Shown piece by piece: positions 12,120 through 23,979 of a stretch of DNA of 64,000 nucleotides. The DNA comes from Trichopria drosophilae. Its lineage: Eukaryota > Arthropoda > Insecta > Hymenoptera > Diapriidae. Positions within the stretch are counted from its first letter, which is position 1. The number at the start of each line of letters is the position of its first letter. A program made the position numbers and the translations under genes. The stretch is from the NCBI GenBank assembly GCA_030407085.1, contig CM059584.1, positions 139,676,001-139,740,000 on the forward strand. The letters are read 5' to 3'. A model generated the notes under the pieces. That model did no database searches and had not been told where the DNA came from. It saw only the letters and a program-made list of their open reading frames with translations.

Positions 12120-13850
12120 GAAATAGTCCAGTCAATCAAAGGTTTTGACTCCTAATTTTTTCGGATAACATCGATTGACCTGAACTTTGAACTGTATGTA
12201 AAGAATAGTTCAAGGAACAAAAGTTATATTTTGCCGAAATGTGTTTTTATTCTTAGGGTGAATTCTACCCCTTCTCGGGGGTAGTTTTTTTCAGCAAAAA
12301 CAATCTCAGGATTCGAAAGAGAAGCAAATTTTAAGCAAAAACTGTTTTAGAATAATTGTTGGTAAAATCAGTACTTCTTTAGATATTCGCGCTTCAACAT
12401 GTTTTTAATATAAAAAACGCTTTTGAACAATTTTTCGCGAATATCTCAAAAACTATAAGTTTTTATAAAATACTACATCAGATAAAAAATGAAGGTAATA
12501 AAATGACGAAGAGATTGCTTTTTTATTTATTGTTCTAAGTGCTATAGAACCCGAGTTAGGGCACCTAGAAATTGAATTGAAGTTCAATGATAGCTAAAAT
12601 CGAACATTTCAACTTTAAATAGCAGAAAAACGAATGGTTTTTTTAATAAAACTCAATTGTCTTTTTATCAGTATTTCAAAAGAGCTCTACATCAAGTACC
12701 GGTTTGAGTTATTGGCATTAAAATTAACGGAGTTACAAGGAATATGAAATTATTTTCTTGATTTTTTTTGAGAAAAAATCGGTAATATAATTAATATGCT
12801 GTCAGCCAAAATTGAAATTGAACGTAATCCTTTTTCAATTTATTTTATTTAGGTACCAAAAATAGGTTATGGAAGTTTGACCGGTTTTAGAAGTCTCAAT
12901 ACCAAAAAATGTTTGATTTACTTTTGAATGAAAATGTTTAATTTTTTAAAAAATTGAATGTTTAAAAAATATCTGCAAAACTAGCTAAGTAACGAAAAAA
13001 ATTATACATTTAAAAATACTTTTAATAATACATTTAAATGTAGACCTTTTCATGCTGAATAATTTCGGTTTTTTTATTTTTGTATGACAAAATTTGACTG
13101 AGTTATGAGCGTTAAAAGGTCAGTACTAAACGCTGCAACTATCTTACCTGATTCCCTCAAATCTCGAACTTGTGAGGTTAGAAAACGAAGGCTAAAAAAA
13201 ATGAAATTCACAGGAGTTATAGTGCTTAGAATTCCCTACAAAATGGCATTTTTTGCGATTTCTTAACTTCAACATTACCGAAGTTATGAGAAAAAATCTT
13301 TTTTAAGTTTTTTAAGGGTTGAAAATTTGCTGTACGTCATAGACTGTTTCAATACCTGACAAAACTTTATAATTTATCATATTTACAGCATTACAACTTC
13401 TAAGCATTCAAAAATAATTTGTTTATTTCTATTTATTATGAGGGGTGGTTTCTTATGGTTGTCTTACTGTAATACTTTCTAAAATATATTATGAAGTATA
13501 GAGAAATATTTGTCCTAAATATACTTCCTCGCAATTCAGTGCATAAGGGTTGTTTTAAGGGTTGAAACGGGGTAAAATAATATTTCAAAACTTAAAATAA
13601 ACTTGGTTCAACATATCTAAACATTTATTGAACTTTAAAAATGACTAAATCTACGATTTTCACTTTTTATTCATAAAGGATAGTTATCACCCTTCAAATA
13701 CCAAAAAACACATTTCGGCACAATATAACTTTTGTTCCTTGGGCTACTCCCCACTTATACAGTTCAAATTTCAGGTTAATCGATGATATCCGAAAAAAAT
13801 GTTGAGCTTTTATGCCAATTTTGACTCCAATGACTGGACTAAAACGCAGG
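12120..13850. mobile_element. 1.7-kb element with roughly 150-bp inverted ends
   Basis: The sequence at 12120-12270 (AATAGTCCAGTCAATCAAAG, TTTTTTCGGATA, GGAACAAAAGTTATATT, GCCGAAATGTGTTTTT) returns inverted at about 13690-13845 (AAAACACATTTCGGC, AATATAACTTTTGTTCC, ATATCCGAAAAAAAT, CAATGACTGGACTA). The interior is AT-rich with no recognisable transposase. The exact ends and target duplication are not resolved. Confidence 0.65.
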
Positions 13851-13859
13851 TTCTTTTTA

Positions 13860-15690
13860 TTGGATTCAAAATTAATCGCCAATAAGTAAAAAAGCCATTT
13901 TGTAATAAAGTGAGAAAATGTACTTACTAAAAGCACCAACTGTGTAATAGTAAAATAAATAATTGAAATACTCAATAAAATATTACTTTCAGTAAGGGAC
14001 TCGTCTTTTATGGTTATATTATTCAGAAAAATATATAAAGAAATTAATATTTTAAAATATCATTAAAACCTGTAATTACCAATGTCTCGCTATACAGAAT
14101 TTTTCGTATAAAAATGATCTTAGTGTACAAAAATGTTGCGTTTATGATATAATTACGCTAGATTTTAGTAAGCAGTTAATCATGACTTCCTTAACGTATG
14201 AAGTAATTGAGTCGATTCTACCGTAGATTACAAGAAAAAAATGCTGAGATTTTAACTCGGTAGTCATTGATAGCAGTTGCTTATCTTATTTCTCAGTGTA
14301 AAAAAATGTGCCTACACGATTTCTCGTCAATACAAAGTAATTATGGTTACTAACTTGATAATTCATATCAAATTTTCAGCCTGCCACCGTAAAACTATGT
14401 TGCAAAAATGCTATTTTGAAATTTATTTTTAAAAAGTTACCTTTCAATTACTGTTTCTTAGTTTCTAACAGTCAATTATTGTCTTCATTTCATCATCGCT
14501 TTATGCTTCTTTTTACTGTGTGCATATCAATCTCTTCTGCATACACTTGGTTTAAATTTCACTTCACCAACACTTTTAAACACAAATTTTCACTTCGACG
14601 AACATCACACGAATTACATAGAAAGTAAACCTAGCATGAGTATGGAATGTTGAAATATCACGAGATAAAATGATGTTTCAAATTTTCACTGACAATAACG
14701 ATGAAAACGACACTTTTACGCAAACTGATAAAGTAAGTATTAACGTCATTTATTTATACACAAGGTCGAAATTATCCGCGACTGGATAGAGTCAGACATA
14801 AAAATAAAGTGCAACAATTAGTCGTTTAAAAGATAATAAGACATATACAGCAAAAATTGCAAATTTACTACGACTTTATGACGATAACGTTAAACTTTGA
14901 CATGAGAAAAAGTCAGTAATAACAAACTTTCAAGAATACGTTTCCTGGTGTGTATATAGTCTCTCAAGTTCTATAATTACTCCTTATCTTTACTAGTAAA
15001 TATTTATTTCTCTACGCATTGATAATATACTGTTTCTCGTCGTTTTAACTCTTTTAACGACATTCTAATAACATTTTATGGTAACGACAAATAGTCGTAA
15101 AATTCTCGCTGAATTCTCAGTCAGATTCGTTTGGATTGAATCAACAATGTTTCCTAGTGGATGTGTAAATAATAACAATTAATAAAATATTTTCATTCAT
15201 ATTGAATCGTACATAATATTTACTGTTTATATTTCATGGTTTCAATTCTCATTAATTAATTAGTAATGTCACATTTCTATTAAAACCACTTAACCATGTT
15301 GTTTAGATTCAAGTGTGACAGGTAAAGTATTAAAATTACATGAACCAGATTAATTTCAAATTAAATTTGTACTGAGTCAATGTTTACTAACTTTCAACGA
15401 TAAAAAATAAACCACAAGAAGCTACTCACTACTTTAAAATGCGTCCAGTAAAATTAAGGATTTTGGTATTCGGGTTCATCTTAGTAATATTTTTTAGGTA
15501 ATAAAAATACATTGAATTCGACTTCATGTGACCAATTTTCCCCAAAATCGAGTTTTAGAATAGGGAACATTTGATGTTTACATTTAGTCGGGGATGCCGA
15601 GTATACAATTGTTATACATCATCTTCGTTCATCTCCTGTGCTTCTTTTCTAGAATATACACACTGACTTGTTTTATCTTGGGCAGTCAAA
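13860..15690. other. AT-rich DNA, no supported gene
   Basis: Only short AT-driven open frames occur here. No splice-flanked exon or repeat boundary was recognised. Confidence 0.4.
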
Positions 15691-15692
15691 TT

Positions 15693-15897
15693 CAGTAGAG
15701 TCCCGGTATATTTACCCTCTCGGTTCCTCACCTTCCCCTCCCGTAACGTTATATTTACCAAAAGAAGAGGAAGGTGAAAAGAAAGGAGCGCAAGGTGGGG
15801 GAAAAAGGTCGGCGTTAGGTAAATATATGGAAACGGAACCAGGTAAATATGTTGCGATGTAAATATAGTGAGACGGAATTATACCGGGACTCTACTG
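15693..15897. mobile_element. pogo/Tigger-like MITE, 205 bp
   Basis: The ends are CAGTAGAGTCCCGGTATA and its exact reverse complement at 15880-15897. The right flank is TA and the left flank TT, consistent with a decayed TA target duplication. Starting with CAGTA and using a TA target fits the pogo/Tigger branch of Tc1/mariner. The 64-codon open frame inside (15668-15862) is a by-product of a GC-richer interior. Confidence 0.75.
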
Positions 15898-15899
15898 TA

Positions 15900-16490
15900 A
15901 GCCGAAACAACGCAATAAAATAAAAATATGTTTCAAACAAAAATTGGGTATGAAGGGATTGATTGAACTGTGACCTTGACTTTTGTTTTCAAGGTTATTT
16001 GAAGGTTAAAGTGATTTTTTTAATGGGAACCACTACCTTTAATATTTAATTTGCATAATTTTTAGTTTTGTCATTTGTGTACCGTTATTACGTGCAAAAG
16101 AAGTATTCTTGATACATAGAACATTTCAAAATCGACTGTAGTAAAAGTTGTGCGGTGTATATGTCCTGCAAAAATGCATCATCTCGAAACTACATGTACT
16201 ACAACGTTTTGTTAACCACTTATTTTGGAGAGGTTTAGTCATTTTAATAGTTCGAGAAAAAGCCTTATAGTGGCCAGCAAAATTATCCCCTATTTCAAAA
16301 AACTACCACGGTGAAGCTTTGTTTTCTTATTTCATTTTTCTAACAAAATTAAAAAATACAAAAAAAAAAGTTGAATAATAAAAAATAAAAAAAAATGGGA
16401 CCCGAATACAACTACGTCCTTGGCGTTGGTCCTGGGTTATTCTGAAAATGGGGAATATTGAGATTCAATTTTGGTTTCGAAAATTGTAAT
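15900..16490. other. AT-rich DNA, nothing recognised
   Basis: No gene or complete element was seen. Confidence 0.4.
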
Positions 16491-16494
16491 TGTT

Positions 16495-16810
16495 GGTTTC
16501 TTCAACATGGCGCCCTGAATATCAAAAAACACGGAAAATAGTATTTTTTTAAATTATGACTCAATTGCAATGGATAGTGCCATTTTCAACGTCAAATTCA
16601 AAATAGCATCTTCAAAATGGCGTAATTCGTAAGAAAATGTTATTATTTTTGTTCTATTTTTATATACAAATTGGAAAGAGATTTTTGACATCGAAAAGCA
16701 TCCTTTGACAGATTTTTAAAATTCAAAATGGCGGATCCATTATGGCGTTCAAATATTAGTTTAGGATGCACCATATTGGTTTCCGCCATATTAATTCAGC
16801 CATTTTTAAT
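16495..16810. repeat. Diverged fragments of the dispersed ATGGCGGATCC monomer
   Basis: Fragments such as TTCAAAATGGCGGATCC (near 16722), ACATGGCGCCC (near 16506) and CGCCATATTAATTC (near 16783) match parts of the monomer described at 17455. No element ends were found around them. Confidence 0.5.
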
Positions 16811-17180
16811 TTTGTAAATCTCTTAACTTTTTCCTAATAAGGGGTGTAAACAATAGTGTAATACAATTTGTCCATGCCCATTAAGTTGCTAAATATCTGA
16901 TCTACCAAAAAAAAGAAAATAAACGTGGAGAACCCGTTCCTTGTTAAAAACACAAAATAATATTTTTCGATACGAGGCCGTAAAACCAGGTTTTACGGAC
17001 TAAAGTGAGCCGTAAAATCGGATTTTACGGCTACAGTACCGAAAAAGTATTTTACTAAATTTTGATATGTTGAGTAGAACTGCAATGACAAGCATATTAA
17101 GTTGTCCAATAGGAGCGCGTGAAATCATCACGTGATGCGCAACGGTACTGCTATGCGGCGTTCTCATTGGTCAACATTAA

Positions 17181-18570
17181 CCCTTTGAGTCACGGTAGTA
17201 ACCCACGTTACTACCTCGATTTCTTTGAATTTTAATTATTTACGTTCAAGTTAACGTATTCCGATCGTTCTTTTTGCTATTTTCTGTTACCTTAGTACTT
17301 AAAGAACATATCCACATGACTAAAAATACATAATTGTTTATTGTTTACTTTATATAAATAAACAAACACAAAAAAATCATGTTTTTTTGGAAAGAATTCA
17401 TTTTTGACGCTATTTTGAAAGATAATTACTTGAAGTTCGGGGTATATAGGTTTTGGGGGTCGCTGATTACGAATCCTGTGTCAGATTTACAAAATTCAAA
17501 ATGGCGGATTCAATATGGCGGTCAGAAACGTGCAAAAAATCGCCAATTTTGTTAAAAATGTGTATTGGGGGTTTTCGGGGTCGCTGATTGCGAATCCGAT
17601 GTCAGCTTTATGACATTTAAAATGACGGATCCAAGATGGCTGATTCAAGATGGCGGTGATCGAGATGTAAAAAAGCGCGAATTGTGGTGAAAATGCGTAT
17701 TTAGGGATTTCCGAAGTCGATAATTACGAATTCAATATCAGCTTTACGAAATTCAAAATGGCTGTGAGCAAGATGTAAAAAAGCGAGAATTTTTTATGAA
17801 AAAGCGTGTTAGGGAATTTTCAGCCACGCTGAATATGAATTTTATGTTGATTGTAGGTAAGATGTTAAAAAATATAAAAACAACAACAAAAAATGGAGCT
17901 AGTACTGTTCACGTCCACGTTATTAGCTCTGGGTAATGCCGAGAAAGAGAAATATTCAAATAATATTTCGCATAATTGATCCACACATCTTGAGTGCAAC
18001 TGTTACTCGCCATTTTCAATTTCTAATTTTGGCAATCTGACATCAAATTCGTAATGTATGACCCCCAAATGACATTTCTATCATTATCATAGCAGATTCA
18101 CAATTGTATAGAATGCAACATCGAATTCGTTATCAGCATCACTGAACATCCCTTAATACGTATTTTCATCAACATTCTCGCTTTTTATATCTCGCTGACC
18201 GCCATCTTGAATCTTTCATTTTGAATTTCGTAAAGCTGACATCGGATTCGTAATCAGCGATCCCAAAAACCCTCTAATACGCATTTTCATCAAAATTCTC
18301 GATTTTTATATCTCGGTGAAGGCCATATTGAATCCGCCATTTTGAATTTCGTAAATCTGACATCGGATTCATAATCAGCGATCTTGAAAACCCCCGAGTA
18401 GCAAATTTTGTCCCAATCGAATTATATTTTAAATTTTTGTCCGCCACATTGGATCCACCATCTTGAATTTCGAAAAACGAACCTCGGATTCGTAATCAGC
18501 TACCTTGAAAACCCCCGAGTAACAAATTTGAGCTAAATTCGATAAAAGGAAAAATGTGTGACTCAAAGGG
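17181..18570. mobile_element. TTAA-flanked element carrying monomer arrays in mirrored orientation
   Basis: The ends are CCCTTTGAGTCAC (17181-17193) and GTGACTCAAAGGG (18558-18570), each flanked by an intact TTAA (17177-17180 and 18571-18574). The CCCTTT start with a TTAA target resembles piggyBac-type termini. Just inside the left end is a perfect palindrome, GGTAGTAAC-CCAC-GTTACTACC (17194-17215). Left-half monomers (GGGTCGCTGATTACGAAT, AAAATGGCGGATCC) begin near 17457, 17579, 17715 and 17824. The right half (about 18040-18535) holds copies in inverted orientation. No transposase is present. Confidence 0.85.
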
Positions 18571-18575
18571 TTAAA

Positions 18576-19099
18576 AGACTCGTAATTAAAAATGTAGGCA
18601 CCGGGCCAAATTTTCGTAAAGGACTTTTTTGTTTGAAATTTGACAAAGAATGATTTGATATAATATTCATCGGCAATTTTAGTGATTCCTGCATATATAT
18701 TTTTTTTAGAAAATTGAATGACTTAATAACAGTTTAAGTGAAAAGATCAATAAACTCTATAAAGATTAAGTTATAAATTGTCCTCGTCAATACATTCGTC
18801 ATAATCATCGTTATTGTCCTCGACACGCTAACTGTTATCTTCAGTTTTATCATTGTTTCTCATCATTAAACGCTATCAACGTCTTAGAAACATCATCGTT
18901 CTCGTAAAAATTCAATTTGCCGGAAAATCTTACCGAATAATCACTGTAATCCAATTGTTATTTCACTTTACACAAAACACATACTATACACTGATGTAAC
19001 ACTACCGAAACATAATTCAGGATTGGCAGATTGATCGAACTAAAACAAGGATCGACGATAATAAGACATTCGCGCCTGCCGACACGTCGCATCCAACTG
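18576..19099. other. AT-rich spacer
   Basis: No feature recognised. The sequence becomes less AT-rich toward 19050. Confidence 0.4.
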
Positions 19100-19640
19100 A
19101 TGATTTACTCGTCAACGGAAATGATTAACCGGCGTTATGTCTGTAGATATATATACAATACACATACGTAGTGGTCGACTGTACGACAACTTGTCCGATT
19201 CGCAGCCTCCGTCGCGTTTGCTCGCAATAGCGTGCGAATCGCCGTACGCCCACGCACTTGTACGAATGTGTCGCGCACACTCTCCGATCTTTCTCTGATA
19301 ATAAGGAACCCCCTTTACACCCCCCGTGCCCCCTGCCCCCAACGCCTACGTGTTTGCGTTCCGATATGCAACGGTGCGAGGACCGATTTGTTACAACTCC
19401 TCTCGAGGGGACTTCGATAAACGGCGATGTGCATACCAGAAGGCCCCTGAAAGTATGGCGAAAAATCGTCAGTGGAATGTGCAAACAGGAATGTGGACAT
19501 TTTTTCGAAGGCCTTTTTCAGCGATCCAAACGATCCATGACGCCTCGATGATTAATGGATCTCCAACCCCAGGTGATAGAATTAATGTTACTTCCACGCG
19601 TCGCATGGAACGTGCCATGAAATTATTGCCACATTTCGCG
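19100..19640. promoter_or_regulatory. GC/CpG-richer patch, possible promoter and 5' leader
   Basis: This stretch is clearly richer in G, C and CpG than its surroundings (for example GTACGCCCACGCAC, GTCGCGCACAC, TTACTTCCACGCGTCGC). It contains TATATATA near 19147-19154. Several overlapping open frames of 60-119 codons on both strands are explained by the lower stop density and resemble no protein family. On the minus strand it lies about 9.5 kb upstream of the exon at 9548-9638, which starts with ATG directly after a splice acceptor. A leader exon here is therefore a reasonable guess, but neither the start site nor the donor could be pinned down. Confidence 0.3.
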
Positions 19641-19644
19641 TAAT

Positions 19645-20160
19645 CAAAAGTATATATAACTCGTCGGGAATTTATTTTTATCTTTCGAAATGAATTTCTT
19701 TTTCCAACTTTATAGAGGTACATTTTTCAAAATTATTTGAGACTTTTAGAAGGAAATTTGAATAAAAATTGTACTTATTATTGGCAACATTTAGTAATAT
19801 TTTCACTGACAAATAAAAATAAATAAAACCGACTACATTAGGGTTTGTCTTTTCTGTTGTGAATAAATTATATATAGTTTATTCATTTTGTTATATATTT
19901 AATCGGCTAAAATGATATCAATTCACAAAAATAATGAATATTTAAGAAGCTAGATCGCGGAAGAAGATGAAGGGATGTCACTTACCTCGTTACTTGCGAT
20001 TAATCCGCGGTAATGTTTGCGCCATCTATTGCTAATAGTATGCAATACCGTAAATTATATGATGCATTTCTGGAAAATTATGAAGAAAACTTGTTTATAC
20101 GTAATAAGCATATAAATTCTGATAAAGGGATTAATGAAAATATTAACGACAATAACAAAA
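19645..20160. other. AT-rich DNA, nothing recognised
   Basis: No gene or repeat boundary was seen. Confidence 0.4.
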
Positions 20161-20163
20161 AGA

Positions 20164-20364
20164 AGTAACATTTATTTCAATATGGCCGTTAGACTTCTAA
20201 AATGATGTCCTGTAACGGACAGTTACAAACCCGGTGTTTACACAGCGCTCAACACAATGCCCCTGATGAGGACTTGAAAAAAAGTCGAAACGTTGGGTTT
20301 GTAACTCTCCGTTATAGCACATAATTTTAGAACTGTAACGGCCATATTGAAATAAATGTTACTT
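20164..20364. repeat. 201-bp palindromic element with a hammerhead-like tip
   Basis: The arms 20164-20232 and 20295-20364 are nearly perfect reverse complements. They start AAGTAACATTTATTTCAATA and end with GTTACAAACCC / GGGTTTGTAAC at the inner edge. The 62-base loop holds CTGATGA...GAAAC, described separately. No further target duplication was convincing. Confidence 0.8.
20222..20305 (+). ncRNA. Hammerhead-ribozyme-like motif
   Basis: CTGATGA (20263-20269) and GAAA (20287-20290) are the two invariant core strings of a hammerhead. They are separated by a stem, GACTT (20271-20275) with AAGTC (20282-20286). The closing helix is GTTACAAACCC (20222-20232) with GGGTTTGTAAC (20295-20305). Between this helix and the core, GGTG/CGTT could pair mostly by wobble, leaving GTT (20236-20238) as a possible cleavage triplet. 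Against activity: one extra G (20270) sits between CTGATGA and the stem, and no good stem I is visible. Instead GTGTT (20234-20238) can pair with AACAC (20251-20255). I infer a decayed or retroelement-derived hammerhead-like fold rather than a proven ribozyme. Confidence 0.3.
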
Positions 20365-20369
20365 ATTAA

Positions 20370-20745
20370 TTTCACACTTCATTATTGACATGAATTATTT
20401 AAATAATAAAAAGAACAGTGCAATAATGATCTTGATGGTGAAAACGATGATGATGATGAGAATGATGATTATACTCGAATTAAAAGTGATGAACGAAGTA
20501 CTCTTGTTAAATATAAAAATGGTTCAAAATATCTTGTTCCTAATAATAGTTACCCTTAAAAAAGACTATTCGAAAACTACAAAAAATGGATAAAATCTGG
20601 AAAAAACTGGACAGTAACTGAATAAAAAGAGACCTGACAACTTTTAGGTTATCGTAAAAAACATATAGTTAATATTACACCTCAGAGATAAAATGACGAA
20701 AAAACTCTCGTATTCGAGTTTCATTTTAATTCGGTTATCATTTTT
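20370..20745. other. AT-rich DNA with GATGATGAT-like stretch
   Basis: Short purine-rich microsatellite-like sequence (ATGATGATGATGAGAATGATG near 20440-20470). The 67-codon open frame over it is not a recognisable gene. Confidence 0.4.
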
Positions 20746-20749
20746 AAGT

Positions 20750-20950
20750 CTTGGCTGTCATATTGCAACTACCATATTAAATCCGCCATATTAAATTTTC
20801 AAATTGTGAAATATGAATCGTAATCAGCACCCTTAAAACCACCTAGGATCTATGGTTTATTTAATTTCAGTTATGATTTCTAATTTTAAACCACCATTTT
20901 GGATCCGCTATGTTGAATTTCGAAATCCTGAGACGAAATTCTAATTCAGT
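20750..20950. repeat. Inverted copies of the dispersed monomer
   Basis: Two minus-oriented copies: CCGCCATATTAAATTTTC followed by CGTAATCAGCACCC (near 20780-20830), and ACCATTTTGGATCCGCTATG followed by AATTCAGTAACG (near 20885-20950). Confidence 0.6.
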
Positions 20951-20954
20951 AACG

Positions 20955-21560
20955 AGATAATTATTATAATATTTACCTATTAACGATAAAATAAATATTG
21001 CCTATTTTTTTATTTTTTTACCAATAATGTATTCCGTAGCAAAATTAGGATTGTGTCATTTTTTTCTGTTAAATATGATATTAAAAGATATAAGTGCCCA
21101 AAAATATACGTACCCAACGTTATTAAAATGGTCTGAATGAGGAGAAACTTTAATGTATGGGTACCTTAGTCTTCTGATGCATAACAAGGTTCTGATGGGA
21201 TTTCACCTACAGTCCGAACCCCACAATTGTCATCCTCTGTAATTGTGCATATCCCCATATTGTCTGAGAACTCCGATATTATCTTTTTGCTTTCCCCACC
21301 CCTTCACCTCGCCAGGGAGCATTTCTTGTCCGGACGCGAGATATGTATTGTGACCGCGGCAGATATTGTTCGGCAGCAAGTCGGGTATACGTAGAAAGTG
21401 GATGGGAGTAGGGATAGACAATAAGGGAGTTTACATTTCCCCACCAGTCCCGACCATCATATAATAAAGGGGTTTGTACTGTATGTGGTTTATATTTTAC
21501 GTTTTTTATACCACAAAATAAAGATTTAAGCGCGATTTTTGTATACATTCCTCCATCTAC
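20955..21560. other. No supported gene
   Basis: A less AT-rich patch at about 21180-21480 (CCGACCATCATATAATAAAG, CCCACCCCTTCACC) gives overlapping minus-strand open frames of 63-89 codons. None shows a recognisable domain or splice context. Confidence 0.4.
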
Positions 21561-21568
21561 TACATTAA

Positions 21569-23131
21569 CCCTTTAACGCTCATATGGCCACAATTTTAAC
21601 GTCAACTTCAAGCTCGTGCCTTTCAATTATAACCCGTGTGAAAAAAATATTGGGATACATATTCTTGTGTAAAAAAGTCTCATCTTTCGAATGGCATAGC
21701 CAAATTTATCAATAAATGACCGAAAAATGTTTTTTTTTAACAATAAACGAAAAAAAACGCTGATTTTCGATTTGTGTTTTTTTTTAAAGGAATTTTTTTA
21801 ACTATGTTGCCGGCACTTAAGGACATTCTAACCCATCAGGATGCGGGACCCGAAAGTTGTACTTCCAAAATATATTTTTAGATACTTTGATTTTTATTGT
21901 TAACCGATCCAAAATGGCGCCCGAATGCCCCAAATTATTGCAAAATCACAGTAATATGCACTTTTGAGGTCTAATCTAAGTTTTAGCGGGCAAAATAACT
22001 TTTGTCAATTTTATGCCAACAGATTGGATGCATATTAGCAAAATTAGCTCATACAATTGATTTTCAAGATGGCGGCCGTGATGAGTCAGCTAAAATAATG
22101 TATTTACACAGCTTTATAGCCACTGTATAGTCTTCAAACCTCTTTTTAAAAATACAAAAACCCACAAAAACAATACAAAAAATACAAAACAATACAAAAA
22201 ATATGATTCTCAAAAGCGTTCACCTCCCCGTGGTGAGAATCGGACAACTCTGGTGAACACGAATAAATCAGAGGCAAAGAACGCGTGATCGCCATCGAAA
22301 AGCCATTGTACATCCGTCTAAAAGCGTGATTGCAAAGTTTGGAGGTGAATTTTCGATTTTGATGTTTTGATAATTTTTTACTTGGGAACGGCTGCTCTGA
22401 GCGAAAATTTCACGTAGAATACGGTAGTATTTTTTATTTTTCATGAATCGCTATTATTGAGTTTGCGGTCCGCCATATTGGATCCGCCATTTTGAATTTT
22501 GATAAGCTAGTAATGAATTTAGATCTAATGATCCTGAGAGTTCATAAAACTATTGAACAAAGAGGTTTGAAGACTATACAGTGGCTATAAAGCTGTGTAA
22601 ATACGTTATTTTAGCTGACTCATCACGGCCGCCATCTTGAAAATCAATTGTATGAGCTAATTTTGCTAATATGCATCCAATCTGTTGGCATAAAATTGAC
22701 AAAAGTTATTTTGCCCGCTAAAACTTAGATTAGACCTCAAAAGTGCATATTACTGTGATTTTGCAATAATTTCGGGCCATCGGGCTCCGTTTTGGATCGG
22801 TTAACAATAAAAATCAAAGTATCTAAAAATATATTTTGGAAGTACAACTTTCAGGTCCCGCATCCTGATGGGTTAGAATGTTCTTAAGTGCCGGCAACAT
22901 AGTTAAAAAAATTCCTTTAAAAAAAACACAAATCGAAAATCAGCGTTTTTTTTGTTTATTGTTAAAAAAAACATTTTGCAGTCATTTATTGATAAATTTG
23001 GCTATGCCATTCGAAAGATGAGACTTTTTTACACAAGAATATGTACCCCAATATTTTTTCACACGGGTTATAATTGAAAGGCACGAGCTTGAAGTTGACG
23101 TTAAAATTGTGGCCATATGAACGTTAAAGGG
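21569..23131. mobile_element. Near-perfect 1.56-kb palindrome with TTAA target duplication
   Basis: The element starts CCCTTTAACGCTCATATGGC and ends with the inverted equivalent (GGCCATATGAACGTTAAAGGG). TTAA flanks both sides (21565-21568 and 23132-23135). The arms run about 21569-22147 and 22560-23131 and are nearly identical. The central part (about 22200-22550) contains an inverted monomer fragment (CCGCCATATTGGATCCGCCA, near 22470). No transposase is present. High arm identity suggests a young element or arm-to-arm gene conversion. Confidence 0.85.
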
Positions 23132-23302
23132 TTAATAAGCATTTTATAATACATAAATTTAAAAATTAATTATATTAATTATTACCTATATTTTTTATAT
23201 GAAGTTGAATGAGAAACAAAAATTGTACAATTAAGAATTGTATTATACAAAAGCTGTACCCGCATTGTTACTGTTGAGACCAGAATCAATGTTTTAACGA
23301 CT

Positions 23303-23398
23303 GCGGTACCCTGCGTAAGTTTTTTACCACAATGTTGGTTTTCCCTACGCCATTGCACACTCGAATGGGGCTACTTTAGGTAAATTATGTAAAGGCCA
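23303..23398. repeat. Copy of a hairpin-bearing dispersed repeat (second copy at 45995)
   Basis: The segment TGCGTAAGTTTTTTACCAC...GGTTTTCCCTACGCC followed by ATTGCACACTCGAATGGGG matches 46000-46067 in direct orientation. The better-preserved copy forms a GGCGTAGG/CCTACGCC hairpin. Confidence 0.6.
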
Positions 23399-23711
23399 TT
23401 TAAAGAGGTCGTCCAGAGCTCAATCCAAAGATGTCTCTAAAAAGACTTCCTGAAGAGGTTTGAATTATGATAATCTATAAAACGAGCACTTAAAAATGTC
23501 TTACTTAAGACTTCTTAAAATCGTAATCTTGAAGAGTTCTTATGTTTGCGGTCTTAAATCTATCACATTATTTTACAATCTCTATTTTAGTAAAAAGGGA
23601 TTACCAAAGTTCAGATCTGTGTTTCTTCCAAATGCTACTAGGTGGGTACGCAGACAGTAAAATAGAAAAGAGTTCAGAATGGTTTCGAAATGTACTCTAC
23701 AAGATGGCAGA
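23399..23711. other. Unassigned spacer
   Basis: No gene recognised. Several short AGACTT / AAGTCTT words recur but define no clear element. Confidence 0.35.
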
Positions 23712-23713
23712 TA

Positions 23714-23974
23714 CAGTAGACGCTCGATATAAGAGCTACGACCGTTCCGAGCTTCACCGCCAAGCGCCGATATAAGAACAATTGGAGGGGGATTGATGTA
23801 TATGTATGTGTAGGTGGACTCGACGGAATGCGCGGAACGGTTCATATGATTCATACCAGCAAAAAGTGTATGGAGGGGATACATCTCTATGTTCATAGGC
23901 ACTATAATGATCAAAAAACTGTTCTTTTATCGATTGGTTCTTATCGCGATGGTTCTTATATCGAGCGTCTACTG
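23714..23974. mobile_element. pogo/Tigger-like MITE, 261 bp
   Basis: The ends are CAGTAGACGCTCGATATAAG and its exact reverse complement (23955-23974), each flanked by TA (23712-23713 and 23975-23976). No coding capacity; open frames across it are incidental. Confidence 0.85.
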
Positions 23975-23979
23975 TATCC

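Noticed and set aside
19125..19484. 119-codon minus-strand open frame
   Set aside because: It overlaps four other open frames of similar length on both strands in a GC-richer patch. It shows no domain, no splice context and no family resemblance.
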